The notes: a model not told the origin generated them from the letters alone. A DNA stretch of 64,000 bases from Methylobacterium dankookense (GCF_902141855.1 NZ_CABFVH010000003.1:124001-188000); one strand, 5' to 3'; counted from the stretch's first letter, positions 8,825 to 17,687 are shown. Numbers and translations are program-made.

Positions 8825-10198
8825 TCAGAACTGGAAGTAGATGAACTCGTAGTTCGCATCGTCCCCGATCTTCAGGAGCACGACCACGAACAGGAGCCCG
8901 AACAGGATGGCGAGGCCGCGCCGGGGCGGCAGGCGGTGCACGGCGGCCCAGGCGGTGGGGCCGACCATGGCGACCAGGGCCGCGGCGGCGATGGCCCGCC
9001 ACTTGAAGCCGGCGCCCGCCGGCCCGAGGCCGAGGAGCCCCTCGTAGATGCGCAGCGCCCCGCCGAAGCTGCCGGCCCGGAACAGCACCCAGGTCAGCAC
9101 CACGAAGAGGCTGGTCAGGACCCAGCCGGCGAGCGACGGCATCGGCAGCTTCGCCCGCCGCCACAGCGTGCCGGCGCCGAGCCCGAGCCCGTGCAGCGCC
9201 CCCCAGGCGACGAAGGTGAGGCCCGCCCCGTGCCAGAGCCCGCCGAGCGCCATGGTGGCGAAGAGCGCGCCGACCTGGATGCCGAGCCCGCGCTGGTTCC
9301 CGCCCATCGGGATGTAGAGGTAGTCGCGCAGGAAGCGCGACAGGGTCATGTGCCAGCGCCGCCAGAACTCGCGGAGCGAAGTGGCGCGATAGGGCACGTC
9401 GAAGTTCTGCGGCAGCACGATGCCGAACAGCAGCGCGATGCCGAGCGCCATGTCGGTGTAGCCGGAGAAGTCGAAATAGATCTGGAAGGTGAAGCCGAGC
9501 ACCGCCTGCCAGGCCTCGGCCGCGCTCACCACGCGCCCCACCTCCGCCGCCTGGAAGACCGGGTTGACGTAGGCCGCCAGCGGATCGCCGAGGAAGACCT
9601 TCTTGGCGAGCCCGACGGTGAGCAGCATCAGCCCGCGCCCGATCCGCTCGGCGGCGTCCGGCCGCGCATAGGGGCGCTCGTCGAACTGGTGCATGATCTC
9701 GCTCCAGCGCACGAGCGGGCCGGCGAGAACCTGCGGGAAGAAGGCGATGTAGAGGGCGTACTTGACGAGCCCGAAGCCCGGCGCGCGGCCGGCCCTCAGG
9801 TCCGTCAGGTACATGATGTGGTGGAAGGTGAAGAAGGAGATGCCGAGCGGCAGCACCCAGCCGGGCCGCGCGAGGTCGACGCCCGGGAGGAGGTCCGCGA
9901 GGTCGGCGAAGAAGTCGAGATACTTGAAGAGGGCGAGCACCAGCAGGTTGCCCGCGATCGCCCCCGGGATCAGCCAGGGCCGCGGCGCCGCGAGGAAGGC
10001 GCGGGCGATCCCCCAGTTCAGCAGGATCGAGGCCGCCAGCAGCGGCACGAAGCGCGGGTCCCACCAGCCGTAGAACACGAAGGACAGGCCGACGAGCACC
10101 GGCAGCCGCCAGGCGGGGCGGTAGCGCTCGGCGAGCCCGTGCAGCGCGAGGGCAGCCGGCAGGAAGGCCAGGAGGAAGACGAAGGAGTTGAACAGCAT
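8825..10198 (-). CDS. MBOAT-family membrane O-acyltransferase
   Basis: An AlgI/DltB-type membrane-bound O-acyltransferase of 457 residues with about ten hydrophobic segments. It carries WHMTL and, near residue 315, GGLWHGAG, whose His is the catalytic residue of the family. Such proteins pass acyl (often acetyl) groups across the inner membrane to a periplasmic partner that decorates a polymer. The start MLFNSFVFLLAF is typical of the family, so the 26 upstream in-frame residues are excluded. The immediately downstream SGNH-like gene is the likely partner. No polysaccharide polymerase is nearby, so the target polymer is unknown. Confidence 0.9.
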   Translation of the reverse strand: MLFNSFVFLLAFLPAALALHGLAERYRPAWRLPVLVGLSFVFYGWWDPRFVPLLAASILLNWGIARAFLAAPRPWLIPGAIAGNLLVLALFKYLDFFADLADLLPGVDLARPGWVLPLGISFFTFHHIMYLTDLRAGRAPGFGLVKYALYIAFFPQVLAGPLVRWSEIMHQFDERPYARPDAAERIGRGLMLLTVGLAKKVFLGDPLAAYVNPVFQAAEVGRVVSAAEAWQAVLGFTFQIYFDFSGYTDMALGIALLFGIVLPQNFDVPYRATSLREFWRRWHMTLSRFLRDYLYIPMGGNQRGLGIQVGALFATMALGGLWHGAGLTFVAWGALHGLGLGAGTLWRRAKLPMPSLAGWVLTSLFVVLTWVLFRAGSFGGALRIYEGLLGLGPAGAGFKWRAIAAAALVAMVGPTAWAAVHRLPPRRGLAILFGLLFVVVLLKIGDDANYEFIYFQF

Positions 10199-10312
10199 CG
10201 GGCGCCGAACCGGCGGCGGCGCCGGACAAGAGACGTCGTGGGCGCGCCTTGTCGGGGATCGCGGCCGGGGCGTCAATCGCGCCCGGCCGACGCATGCGCC
10301 GGACAGGCCTCG

Positions 10313-11476
10313 TCAGAAGGAGCGGGGCAAGCCGAGGATGTGCTCGGCGACGTAGGAGAGGATCAGGTTCGTGGAGATCGGCGCCACCTGGTAGAGCCGC
10401 GTCTCGCGGAACTTGCGCTCCACGTCGTACTCGGCCGCGAAGCCGAAGCCGCCGTGGAACTGGATGCAGGCATTGGCCGCCTCCCAGCTCGCCTTGGCGG
10501 CGAGGTACTTGGCCATGTTGGCCTGCGCCCCGCAGGGCTCGCCGGCATCGTAGAGGCGGCAGGCCTCGTAGCGCATGAGGTTGGCCGCCTCGACCTCGAT
10601 GAAGCTCTCCGCGATCGGGAACTGAACGCCCTGGTTCTGGCCGATCGGGCGGCCGAACACGGTGCGTTCCTTCGCATAGGCCGAGACCTTGTCGATGAAC
10701 CAATAGCCGTCGCCGATGCACTCGGCCGCGATCAGCACGCGCTCGGCGTTGAGCCCCGTGAGGATGTACTTGAAGCCCTGGCCCTCCTCACCGATCAGGT
10801 TCTCGGCCGGAATCTCAAGGTCGTCGAAGAACAGCTCGTTGGTCTCGTGGTTGACCATGTTGAGGATCGGCCGGACGCTCATGCCCTTCCTCTGCGCCTC
10901 GTGCAGGTCCACGAGGAAGATCGACAGGCCTTCGGACTTCTTCCTGACCTGATCGAGCGGCGTGGTGCGGGCCAGGAGGATCATTAGGTCGGAGTGCTGG
11001 ATGCGCGAGATCCAGACCTTCTGGCCGTTGATCACCCAGCGGTCGCCCTTGCGCACGGCCGTGGTCTTGATCTTGGTGGTGTCGGTGCCGGCGGTCGGCT
11101 CGGTCACGCCCATCGACTGCAGGCGCAGTTCCCCGGCCGCGATCTTCGGCAGGTAGCGCTGGCGCTGCTCCTCGGAGCCGTGCCGCACCAGCGTGTTCAT
11201 GTTGTACATCTGGCCGTGGCAGGCGCCGGAATTGCCGCCCGAACGGTTGATCTCCTCCATGATCACGGAGGCTTCGGTGAGCCCGAGACCCGAGCCGCCG
11301 TATTCCTCGGGGATGAGGGCGGCCATCCAGCCGGCCTTGGTCAGCGCGTCGACGAAGGCTTCCGGATAGCCGCGGGCCTCGTCGATCTTCCGGTGGTACT
11401 CGGGCGGGAACTCGGCGCAGAGCGCGCGCACCGCGTCGCGGATGTCCTGATGCCGCCCGTGGTCGATCGTCTGCAT
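10313..11476 (-). CDS. Acyl-CoA dehydrogenase family protein
   Basis: A flavoprotein of 387 residues with the usual N-terminal helical domain, middle beta domain (QSMGVTEPTAGTDT near residue 120 matches the FAD/substrate signature) and C-terminal helical domain. It should oxidise an acyl-CoA and pass electrons to electron-transfer flavoprotein. Where many members have the catalytic Y-E-G motif, this protein reads L-Y-Q-V-A-P, so either the base lies elsewhere, as in isovaleryl-CoA dehydrogenases, or the reaction differs. It is monocistronic, with a gap of over 200 bases upstream. The substrate cannot be told from sequence. Confidence 0.88.
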   Translation of the reverse strand: MQTIDHGRHQDIRDAVRALCAEFPPEYHRKIDEARGYPEAFVDALTKAGWMAALIPEEYGGSGLGLTEASVIMEEINRSGGNSGACHGQMYNMNTLVRHGSEEQRQRYLPKIAAGELRLQSMGVTEPTAGTDTTKIKTTAVRKGDRWVINGQKVWISRIQHSDLMILLARTTPLDQVRKKSEGLSIFLVDLHEAQRKGMSVRPILNMVNHETNELFFDDLEIPAENLIGEEGQGFKYILTGLNAERVLIAAECIGDGYWFIDKVSAYAKERTVFGRPIGQNQGVQFPIAESFIEVEAANLMRYEACRLYDAGEPCGAQANMAKYLAAKASWEAANACIQFHGGFGFAAEYDVERKFRETRLYQVAPISTNLILSYVAEHILGLPRSF

Positions 11477-11691
11477 CGGCGCCTGCTCCCTGACTCGTCG
11501 TGTCGTCGGACGGGCGGGAACGGCATGGCCCGGCCCGGATCGGCGCCGCGATCGACTTCTCGATGGAGGAGAGCCCTAGCGAGAGCAGCGGACCGGCGCC
11601 AATACAACCTCCGACAGCGCATTATAGCGGAAAGTTATATCGTCACCGGGGGCGCGCGCCGGAGGTTGCGCGCGGGCTTCGACGGGGCCAC

Positions 11692-11779
11692 TGATACCGC
11701 GTCCGGTTGATCAGACCGGACGCGGTTATCAGCCAGCCCGCGCGGCGCTTGAGCGAAGGCGACATCCGCCATCCCGAAG
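11692..11779. repeat. Family C repeat, copy 1
   Basis: An element of about 88 bases that opens with an inverted repeat (ACCGCGTCCGGT, seven bases, ACCGGACGCGGT) and continues AGCCCGCGCGGCGCTTGAGCG, then GGCGACATCCGCCATCCCG. A near-identical copy is at 22264. Here it lies upstream of the MFS transporter, so it may influence that gene's expression. Confidence 0.75.
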
Positions 11780-11842
11780 GGATCACCCGGATGTCGTATG
11801 AGGCGCTCTCCCCTGCCCCACCCCGTCCGGAGATCGCCTGCC

Positions 11843-13063
11843 GTGTCCCACCCTGCCCCCGATGCGGCCCCGGCCACGCGGCGCGGCACGCCGACGCTCG
11901 CGGGCAATGCGGCGCTCGGCGTCACCCAGATCATCCTGTGGGGCGGCTCCTTCTTCCTGATCGCCGTGGTGGCCGATCCGATCGTGCAATCCACCGGCTG
12001 GCCGCAGGCGGTCGTGGTGGGCGCCCTGTCGCTGGCGATCCTGATCTCGGGCCTGCTCTCTCCCTGGGTCGGGCGCATGATCCGGCGGCACGGCGGACGC
12101 CCAGTCCTGATCGCGGGCACGCTGACCATGGCCGCCGGGCTCGTCCTGATGGGCCTGGCGCCGAACCTGCCGGTCTTCCTGCTCGCCTGGACGGTGATGG
12201 GCCTCGGCATGGCGGGCGCGCTCTACGACCCGCTCTTCGCGGCGATCGGCCAAGCCTACGGGTCGGCGGCGCGCGGCGCGATGACCCAGATCGCCATCGC
12301 CTCGGGCTTCGCCGTCACCCTGTGCTGGCCCGCCACCAGCGCCATGGTGGCCCAGATCGGCTGGCGTGGCGCCTGCTTCGCCTATGCCGCCCTCTCGGTC
12401 GCCGTGGTGGCGCCGCTCTTCGCCTGGGCCCTGCCCCGGCAGGCGCGCGCCGAGGCCGTCCCGGCCGTCGCCGCCGCGACGCTGGCCCGGCCCGCGGCAC
12501 CGGCCCGCCTGCCCGGCGAGCGGGTTCTGGCCGTCACCTTCACCACCGCGGCGGTGCTGATGACCGCGGTCTCGGTGCAATTGCTGCTGCTCCTGCAGGC
12601 CCAGGGCATCGCGGCCGGCACGGCGGTGGCCCTGAGCGCCCTGATCGGGCCGTCGCAGGTCGGCGCGCGCATCCTGGAACTCGCCTTCGGGCGGGGCGCG
12701 CACCCGATCTGGGCGCTCCTCGTCTCCAGCGGCAGCGTGGCGCTCGGCCTGCTGCTGCTCGCCGTCGCCCCGGGCCTCGCCTGGCTCGCCATCATCCTCT
12801 ACGGGGCCGGCAACGGCATGCGCACGGTGGTGCGCGGCACCCTGCCGCTCGCCCTCTACGGCCAGCAGGACTACGCCGCGGTGATGGGCCGGCTGGCCCG
12901 CCTTCCCCTCTTCGGGCAGGCGGCGACGCCCGTGGCCTGCGGCGCCCTCTCGGACTGGCTCGGCCTCGACGCCCTGCTCGACATCATGCTGGGGATCGCG
13001 GCCCTGAACCTCGCCCTGTCGCTGTTCGTCGCCCGCCGCACCCTGGCGGAGCGGCGGGGCTGA
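11843..13063 (+). CDS. MFS transporter
   Basis: A major facilitator superfamily permease of 406 residues with twelve predicted hydrophobic helices in two halves, separated by a basic loop near residue 215. No substrate-specific motif is recognisable. The loop between helices 2 and 3 reads GRMIRRHGGR, a variant of the family A-motif GxLaDrxGrk. I chose GTG 11843; a frame opening further upstream at 11798 would begin next to the family C repeat and add 15 residues with no membrane character. It converges on a response regulator with 34 bases between. It could export or import a small solute. Confidence 0.85.
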   Translation: MSHPAPDAAPATRRGTPTLAGNAALGVTQIILWGGSFFLIAVVADPIVQSTGWPQAVVVGALSLAILISGLLSPWVGRMIRRHGGRPVLIAGTLTMAAGLVLMGLAPNLPVFLLAWTVMGLGMAGALYDPLFAAIGQAYGSAARGAMTQIAIASGFAVTLCWPATSAMVAQIGWRGACFAYAALSVAVVAPLFAWALPRQARAEAVPAVAAATLARPAAPARLPGERVLAVTFTTAAVLMTAVSVQLLLLLQAQGIAAGTAVALSALIGPSQVGARILELAFGRGAHPIWALLVSSGSVALGLLLLAVAPGLAWLAIILYGAGNGMRTVVRGTLPLALYGQQDYAAVMGRLARLPLFGQAATPVACGALSDWLGLDALLDIMLGIAALNLALSLFVARRTLAERRG

Positions 13064-13097
13064 GCGGCTTCGGCTCGGCTGATCGGCTTGCCGCCGG

Positions 13098-13496
13098 TCA
13101 GCCCGCCACGGGCTCGTCCGCCCGTTGCAGCGCGCAAGCGGCCACGGCCCGCGCCACCGCCTCCGGCTCCACCGGCTTCTCGCAATGGATCGTGCGGGAA
13201 TCGGCAGGCGGAAGCATCCCGCGATCGTATCCGGTGGCGAAGACGATCGGCACGCCCCGCGCGCGCAGGGCGTCGGCGACCGCGAAGGCCATCTCGCCAT
13301 GCAGGTTGATGTCGAGGACAGCCGCGTCGATGCGCGGCGTCGCGCCCGCGATGTCGAGCGCATCCGCCACGCTGCTGGCCGGGCCGAGCACTGTGGCGCC
13401 CAGCCGTTCCAGCCCGTGCCGGAGGTCGTCCATGATGAAGTAGTCGTCTTCCACCACAAGTACGTGGCAGCCGGCTAAGATCCCGCCCCTATCCAT
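13098..13496 (-). CDS. Single-domain response regulator
   Basis: A receiver-only protein of 132 residues. The acidic pair is in VVEDDYF, the phospho-acceptor Asp in VLDINLHG, the conserved Thr in FATGY and the Lys in HCEKPVEP. There is no output domain. The sequence style (VLDINLHGE, CEKPVEPE) matches receivers paired with HWE-type kinases in alphaproteobacteria, so it may act as a phosphate sink or by protein contact. A longer frame reaches 13670, but the receiver starts at the chosen ATG. A perfect FNR/FixK-type palindrome lies about 200 bases upstream. Confidence 0.85.
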   Translation of the reverse strand: MDRGGILAGCHVLVVEDDYFIMDDLRHGLERLGATVLGPASSVADALDIAGATPRIDAAVLDINLHGEMAFAVADALRARGVPIVFATGYDRGMLPPADSRTIHCEKPVEPEAVARAVAACALQRADEPVAG

Positions 13497-13691
13497 CGCC
13501 GCAGCCTCCTCCTCCGTCGCTCGCACGCCGGATCCGCACGTTCCGCAGCCGCTCCGCTGGAGTGATCCGGCGCACAGCGTTTGAGTATAGATGGCATGCC
13601 CGCTCAGACACGAAACGGGCGGCACCTCAAAAATCACGATATTTTTTGCGTCTCGGTCACGTGCATCCACACCGATCGGCAGAGATGATCA

Positions 13692-13705
13692 TTGATCCAG
13701 ATCAA
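13692..13705. promoter_or_regulatory. FNR/FixK-type box
   Basis: The palindrome TTGATCCAGATCAA matches the FNR/FixK consensus TTGAT-N4-ATCAA at every fixed position. It lies in a 498-base gap between the response regulator (start 196 bases away, minus strand) and the isochorismatase-family gene (start 290 bases away, plus strand). No other gene is evident in that gap. The palindrome alone does not show which gene it controls; the regulator is closer. Confidence 0.6.
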
Positions 13706-13994
13706 ACGCCCGCGGACGAACTCGACCGCTCGCAGCAATATGCGGCAACGTGAAGTGCTTGGTGAAATGCTTGGCCGCTCATTGCTTCACATCGATCGGA
13801 ACCGCCCCGGCGCCCTGAGGTTCAGCCCCTAGCAGCAATGGCGGAACCCATCGGTTCCGTCCGGGTCCGGGCGACAGAGCCGACACAACCCTTGCGTGCC
13901 GCCGTGATCGGACCGGCCCGTGCGCGACGGGCGTGCGGCGCGGCGACGGGCAGATCCGGATAACGGCCTTCGAGAATGGGAGACGGGAATCGCG

Positions 13995-14609
13995 ATGCAG
14001 CCCGGATTGGGACTGCGCTTCGGCGCCCTGGACGAGCGGACGGTTCATCTCTGCGTCGATGCGCAACGCATGTTCGCCGAGGAGACGGACTGGCACACGC
14101 CCTGGCTGCGCCGGATCCTGCCCGCGATTGAGCGCATCGCCGCATGGCAGGCGCATCGCACGATCTTCACCCGCTTCGTTCCGGCCGAGAATGCCGGCGC
14201 CTGCACCGGCACGTGGCGGCGCTACTACGAGCGCTGGCCGGACATGACCCTGGATCGGCTCCCGGCCGGCATGGTCGACCTGCTGCCGAGCCTCGCCGCC
14301 CGGGTGCCGCCGGCGCGGGTCTTCGACAAGCGGACCTACTCGCCCTGGATCGAGCCCGGCTTCGCGGCGCTCCTGCAGGGGACCGAGGCCGTCGTCGTCA
14401 CGGGCGGCGAGACCGATGTCTGCGTGCTGGCGACCGTGCTCGGCGCGGTCGACCGCGGCTACCGGGTCGTCATCGCCGCCGACGCCGTGTGCAGCTCCGC
14501 CGATGAGACCTACGACGCGATGGTGACGCTGTATTCCAGCCGCTTCGGCGAGCAGATCGAGATCGCGCCGACCGCGGAGATCCTCGATGCCTGGCCCGCC
14601 ACACCGTGA
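13995..14609 (+). CDS. Isochorismatase-family cysteine hydrolase
   Basis: A cytoplasmic cysteine hydrolase of 204 residues. The catalytic triad of the family can be placed: Asp in LCVDAQRMF, Lys in VFDKRTYSPW and Cys in TDVCVLATV, with the cis-peptide region GGETD just before the Cys. Members include nicotinamidase, N-carbamoylsarcosine amidohydrolase and ureidoacrylate hydrolase; the substrate here is not evident. It is followed after 76 bases by a small protein and then by xoxF on the same strand, so co-transcription is possible. The chosen ATG has GGGA about 8 bases upstream. Confidence 0.85.
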   Translation: MQPGLGLRFGALDERTVHLCVDAQRMFAEETDWHTPWLRRILPAIERIAAWQAHRTIFTRFVPAENAGACTGTWRRYYERWPDMTLDRLPAGMVDLLPSLAARVPPARVFDKRTYSPWIEPGFAALLQGTEAVVVTGGETDVCVLATVLGAVDRGYRVVIAADAVCSSADETYDAMVTLYSSRFGEQIEIAPTAEILDAWPATP

Positions 14610-14685
14610 CCGGAGCATCGACACCGGCGGCGAGCCCGGTCTCCGGTCCGCACCGCGCCAACCGACCCATGTGCGAGCCACCGCG

Positions 14686-14937
14686 ATGACACGCCTTCAG
14701 GAAACCCTGCGGACCTTCGCGGGTCTGCTCGCCGCCGAGCAGCCGGTCAATGCCGGCGAGGCCGATGCGGCGATCTGGGCCTATCTCGCCTCCTTCGAGG
14801 GGCTCGATGCACAGGCGGAGGCCCTCGGCGTGCTGGAGCGCGCAGTGGCAGGCCTCGATGCGGGCTCGGCCTTCATGCCGATCCTGCTCGACACCCTGGA
14901 ACGGCACCGGGCGCGCCTGTCCGAGCCCTCGGCCTGA
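14686..14937 (+). CDS. Small hypothetical protein
   Basis: An 83-residue, mainly helical, acidic protein that I do not recognise. It has no cysteine, signal peptide or membrane segment. It lies between the isochorismatase-family gene and xoxF on the same strand, 60 bases ahead of xoxF, and its codon use matches its neighbours. The frame continues upstream to 14587, but that part overlaps the preceding gene. It is probably real and part of the same transcript. Confidence 0.55.
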   Translation: MTRLQETLRTFAGLLAAEQPVNAGEADAAIWAYLASFEGLDAQAEALGVLERAVAGLDAGSAFMPILLDTLERHRARLSEPSA

Positions 14938-14997
14938 TTGCCGCAGGACGCGACCACGCCCTTGCCGGGGCGGCCTCGGAGGAGGCACAGCTCCGCC

Positions 14998-16797
14998 ATG
15001 TCCCGAAGCTCCGCCGTGCCCAGCCGCCTGTCTCGCCTGCTCGCGGCGCTCGCCCTCCTCGGTGCCGCGACGGCGGCGCGGGCCGAGCCGGCGGACGGCC
15101 CGGTCCTGCAGACCCTCGACTACGCCAACACCCGCTTCTCGCCGCTCGACCAGATCGACGCGGGCAATGTCGGGCGCCTCAAGGTGGCCTGGACCTTCTC
15201 GACAGGCGTGCTGCGCGGCCACGAGGGCGCGCCGATCGTCGTCGGCTCGGTGATGTACGTGCACACGCCGTTCCCGAACACGGTCTACGCCCTCGACGTC
15301 GACCATGACGGCCGGATCCTCTGGCGCTACAGCCCGCGGCAGGGTGCGGACGTGATCCCGGTGATGTGCTGCGACACGGTCTATCGCGGCCTCGCCTACG
15401 CCAATGGCCGCCTGTTCCTGCATCAGGCGGACACCACGGTGGTCGCCCTCGATCCCGGCAGCGGCCGGGTCCTCTGGTCCGTGCGCAACGGCGACCCGGC
15501 CCGCGGCGAGACCAACACGGCGACGGTGCTGCCCGTGAAGGACAAGCTGATCGTCGGCATCTCGGGCGGCGAGTACGGCGCCCGCTGCCACGTCACCGCC
15601 TACGATCAGGCGACCGGCCGGCAAATCTGGCGCGCCTACGCCACCGGCCCCGATGCCGACATCCTGTTCGATCCGGAGCGGACCACGATGCTCGGGCGAC
15701 CGGTCGGGCCGGATTCCTCGCTCCGGAGCTGGGAGGGCGACCAGTGGCGGATCGGCGGCGGCTGCAGCTGGGGCTGGTTCTCCTACGATCCGGAGCTGAA
15801 CCTCGTCTATTACGGCACCGGCAATCCCTCGACCTGGAACCCGGCCCAGCGCCCCGGCGACAACAAATGGGCGATGGCGATCCTGGCCCGCGACGCGGAT
15901 ACGGGGGTGGCGCGCTGGGCCTACCAGATGACGCCCCACGACCAGTGGGACTATGACGGCGTCAACGAGATGATCCTGACCGAGCAGGAGATCGGCGGCG
16001 AGCGGCGGCGCCTCCTGACGCATTTCGACCGCAACGGCTTCGGCTACACCCTCGACCGGGCAACGGGCGCCCTGCTCGTGGCGGAGAAGTTCGATCCGAG
16101 CGTCAACTGGGCGAGCCGCATCGAGCGGGATCCCGCGAGCCCCGGCTACGGGCGGCCCATCGTCGAGAAGCGCTACGCCCCCGAGGAGGCGGGCGAGGAC
16201 GAGACCACCACCGGGATCTGCCCCGGCGCGCTCGGCGCCAAGAACCAGCAGCCCGCCGCCTATTCGCCGGCTACGCGCCTGTTCTACGTGCCGACCAACC
16301 ACATGTGCATGGATTACGAGCCCTTCCACGTGAGCTACGTGCCGGGCCAGCCCTATGTCGGCGCGACGCTGGCGCTCCACCCGCCGGCCGGCGAGAGCCG
16401 GACCGGCGCGTTCATCGCCTGGGACGGCACGGCCGGCCGGATCGCCTGGTCGATCCCCGAGCCGTTCTCGGTCTGGTCGGGCGCGCTCGCCACGGCCGGC
16501 GGCGTGGTCTTCTACGGGACGCTCGAAGGCTACCTGAAGGCTGTGGACGCGCGGACGGGCCGGGAGCTGTACCGGTTCAAGACCCCATCGGGCATCGTCG
16601 GCAACGTGACGACCTATCGGCACAAGGGACAGCAATACGTCGCCGTGCTCTCGGGCGTCGGCGGCTGGGCGGGCATCGGCCTCGCGGCCGGACTCACGGA
16701 CCCGGCAGACGGTTCGGGTGCAGTCGGCGGCTACGCGGCTTTGTCGCAATACACTGCCGCCGGCGGCCAGCTCACCGTCTTCGCGCTTCCGGACTGA
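14998..16797 (+). CDS. xoxF: Lanthanide-type PQQ methanol/alcohol dehydrogenase (XoxF-like)
   Basis: A periplasmic quinoprotein of 599 residues that oxidises methanol or another primary alcohol and passes electrons to a c-type cytochrome. A signal peptide ends at about residue 29 (TAARAE). The vicinal disulfide cysteines are Cys124-Cys125, and metal/PQQ ligands are visible as Glu192 (GGE) and Asn276 (GNPSTW). The catalytic Asp318 is in WDYDG. Asp320, two residues later, is the mark of rare-earth-dependent enzymes; calcium-type MxaF has Ala there. Conserved blocks such as LRGHEGAP and [15 protein letters not shown] place it with XoxF. No cytochrome (xoxG) or binding protein (xoxJ) follows, so it is an orphan, possibly a second copy. 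Confidence 0.9.
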   Translation: MSRSSAVPSRLSRLLAALALLGAATAARAEPADGPVLQTLDYANTRFSPLDQIDAGNVGRLKVAWTFSTGVLRGHEGAPIVVGSVMYVHTPFPNTVYALDVDHDGRILWRYSPRQGADVIPVMCCDTVYRGLAYANGRLFLHQADTTVVALDPGSGRVLWSVRNGDPARGETNTATVLPVKDKLIVGISGGEYGARCHVTAYDQATGRQIWRAYATGPDADILFDPERTTMLGRPVGPDSSLRSWEGDQWRIGGGCSWGWFSYDPELNLVYYGTGNPSTWNPAQRPGDNKWAMAILARDADTGVARWAYQMTPHDQWDYDGVNEMILTEQEIGGERRRLLTHFDRNGFGYTLDRATGALLVAEKFDPSVNWASRIERDPASPGYGRPIVEKRYAPEEAGEDETTTGICPGALGAKNQQPAAYSPATRLFYVPTNHMCMDYEPFHVSYVPGQPYVGATLALHPPAGESRTGAFIAWDGTAGRIAWSIPEPFSVWSGALATAGGVVFYGTLEGYLKAVDARTGRELYRFKTPSGIVGNVTTYRHKGQQYVAVLSGVGGWAGIGLAAGLTDPADGSGAVGGYAALSQYTAAGGQLTVFALPD

Positions 16798-16916
16798 AGG
16801 CGGCGGAGCCAGCCGATCCTCCGGACTGTACCAAACGCTAATGACAGTCGGTATTAATCTGTATTAAACCTCACACAGGCGCTGGGGAGCCATCGGGAAT
16901 CGCGGAGTCGATAACG

Positions 16917-17036
16917 ATGAGCAAGAGCACCGACGCCATGCGCCGCCGTCTGTCGAGCGGACGATACCCCATTCTCGTCACGCTGATGCTGTTCGTCATC
17001 GTCGGCTACGCGGCCGTGCTGATGCGGCTGGAATGA
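16917..17036 (+). CDS. Small single-span membrane peptide
   Basis: A 39-codon frame with a short basic N-terminus (MRRRLSSGRYP), one hydrophobic stretch of about 18 residues (LVTLMLFVIVGYAAVLM) and a charged end (RLE). Such tiny one-span proteins often belong to membrane complexes. A CGGAG sequence sits about 10 bases upstream, and the preceding 80 bases are unusually AT-rich for this genome, which suggests a promoter. It lies 120 bases after xoxF. I know no family for it, and it could be a chance frame. Confidence 0.45.
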   Translation: MSKSTDAMRRRLSSGRYPILVTLMLFVIVGYAAVLMRLE

Positions 17037-17116
17037 ATCCGGTCCCGATCCGCGCGGCGATCGGCGGCGACGACATCGAGCCCGGTGATGGGCCCACCCC
17101 AATTCCGCATCCTCGC

Positions 17117-17518
17117 TCAGATCGGCTTGCATGATCCATAGCTGACGCGCACCGCAGTGCGATCCTCGGGGTTCAGCTGCGCCCGGACGAACCGGTTTCG
17201 GCCGAGATCCAGGGTGATGAAGTAGATGCCGTTCTGGCACTTGATCGTGTTGCGCGGCCGCCCCTCGTTCAAGCGCGGATTCGCGGCCGAGCATTCGTAG
17301 AACTCGGACCGCCCGGACGAGATCAGGGTCATGTAGTCGCCGCTGACGGTCAGCGAGAAGGTCTGCCGGATGAAGACCGCCGGCTTGGCCTCCTCGCCGT
17401 CGATCCCGTTGCCGAGGCCGACGGCCGATTCCTCGACACAGAGCATGGGCCGCCGCGATTGGGCGTAGGCCGGCAGAGCGCTCAGTGCCACAACAGCGAT
17501 CGCGATTACCGCTCTCAT
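17117..17518 (-). CDS. Secreted hypothetical protein
   Basis: A 133-residue protein with a clear signal peptide (MRAVIAIAVVALSALPAYAQ) cut after about residue 20. The mature part of about 113 residues has four cysteines, enough for two disulfides, and alternates short beta-like segments. I do not recognise the family. It appears to be periplasmic or secreted and monocistronic, transcribed away from the repeat-bearing gap at 17.5-18.0 kb. Confidence 0.7.
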   Translation of the reverse strand: MRAVIAIAVVALSALPAYAQSRRPMLCVEESAVGLGNGIDGEEAKPAVFIRQTFSLTVSGDYMTLISSGRSEFYECSAANPRLNEGRPRNTIKCQNGIYFITLDLGRNRFVRAQLNPEDRTAVRVSYGSCKPI

Positions 17519-17673
17519 GGCTCCCTCCGATCCGCGCCGCGACGGACCGAGAGCACCCCACGCGACTTCCGGCCGCCGAAAGCCTGTCCTCGTCGCGCAG
17601 GAATGCGACGGGAGCTCCGCGAGAACTCTCGATGCAAAGTCTCAGCACTTCCTACGTAGACGACGGCCAAGCC

Positions 17674-17687
17674 TTTGTCGCGACAAA
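17674..17687. promoter_or_regulatory. Perfect 14-bp palindrome, operator candidate
   Basis: TTTGTCGCGACAAA is a perfect palindrome lying 155 bases upstream of the secreted protein's start. Its size and lack of spacer suit a repressor operator rather than a terminator. The regulator is unknown. Confidence 0.35.

Noticed and set aside
13562..13753. 63-residue frame over the FNR/FixK box
   Set aside because: No ribosome site or motif, and it covers a regulatory palindrome.
14998..16797. Calcium-type methanol dehydrogenase MxaF
   Set aside because: Asp rather than Ala two residues after the catalytic Asp, and no mxaJ or mxaG follows.
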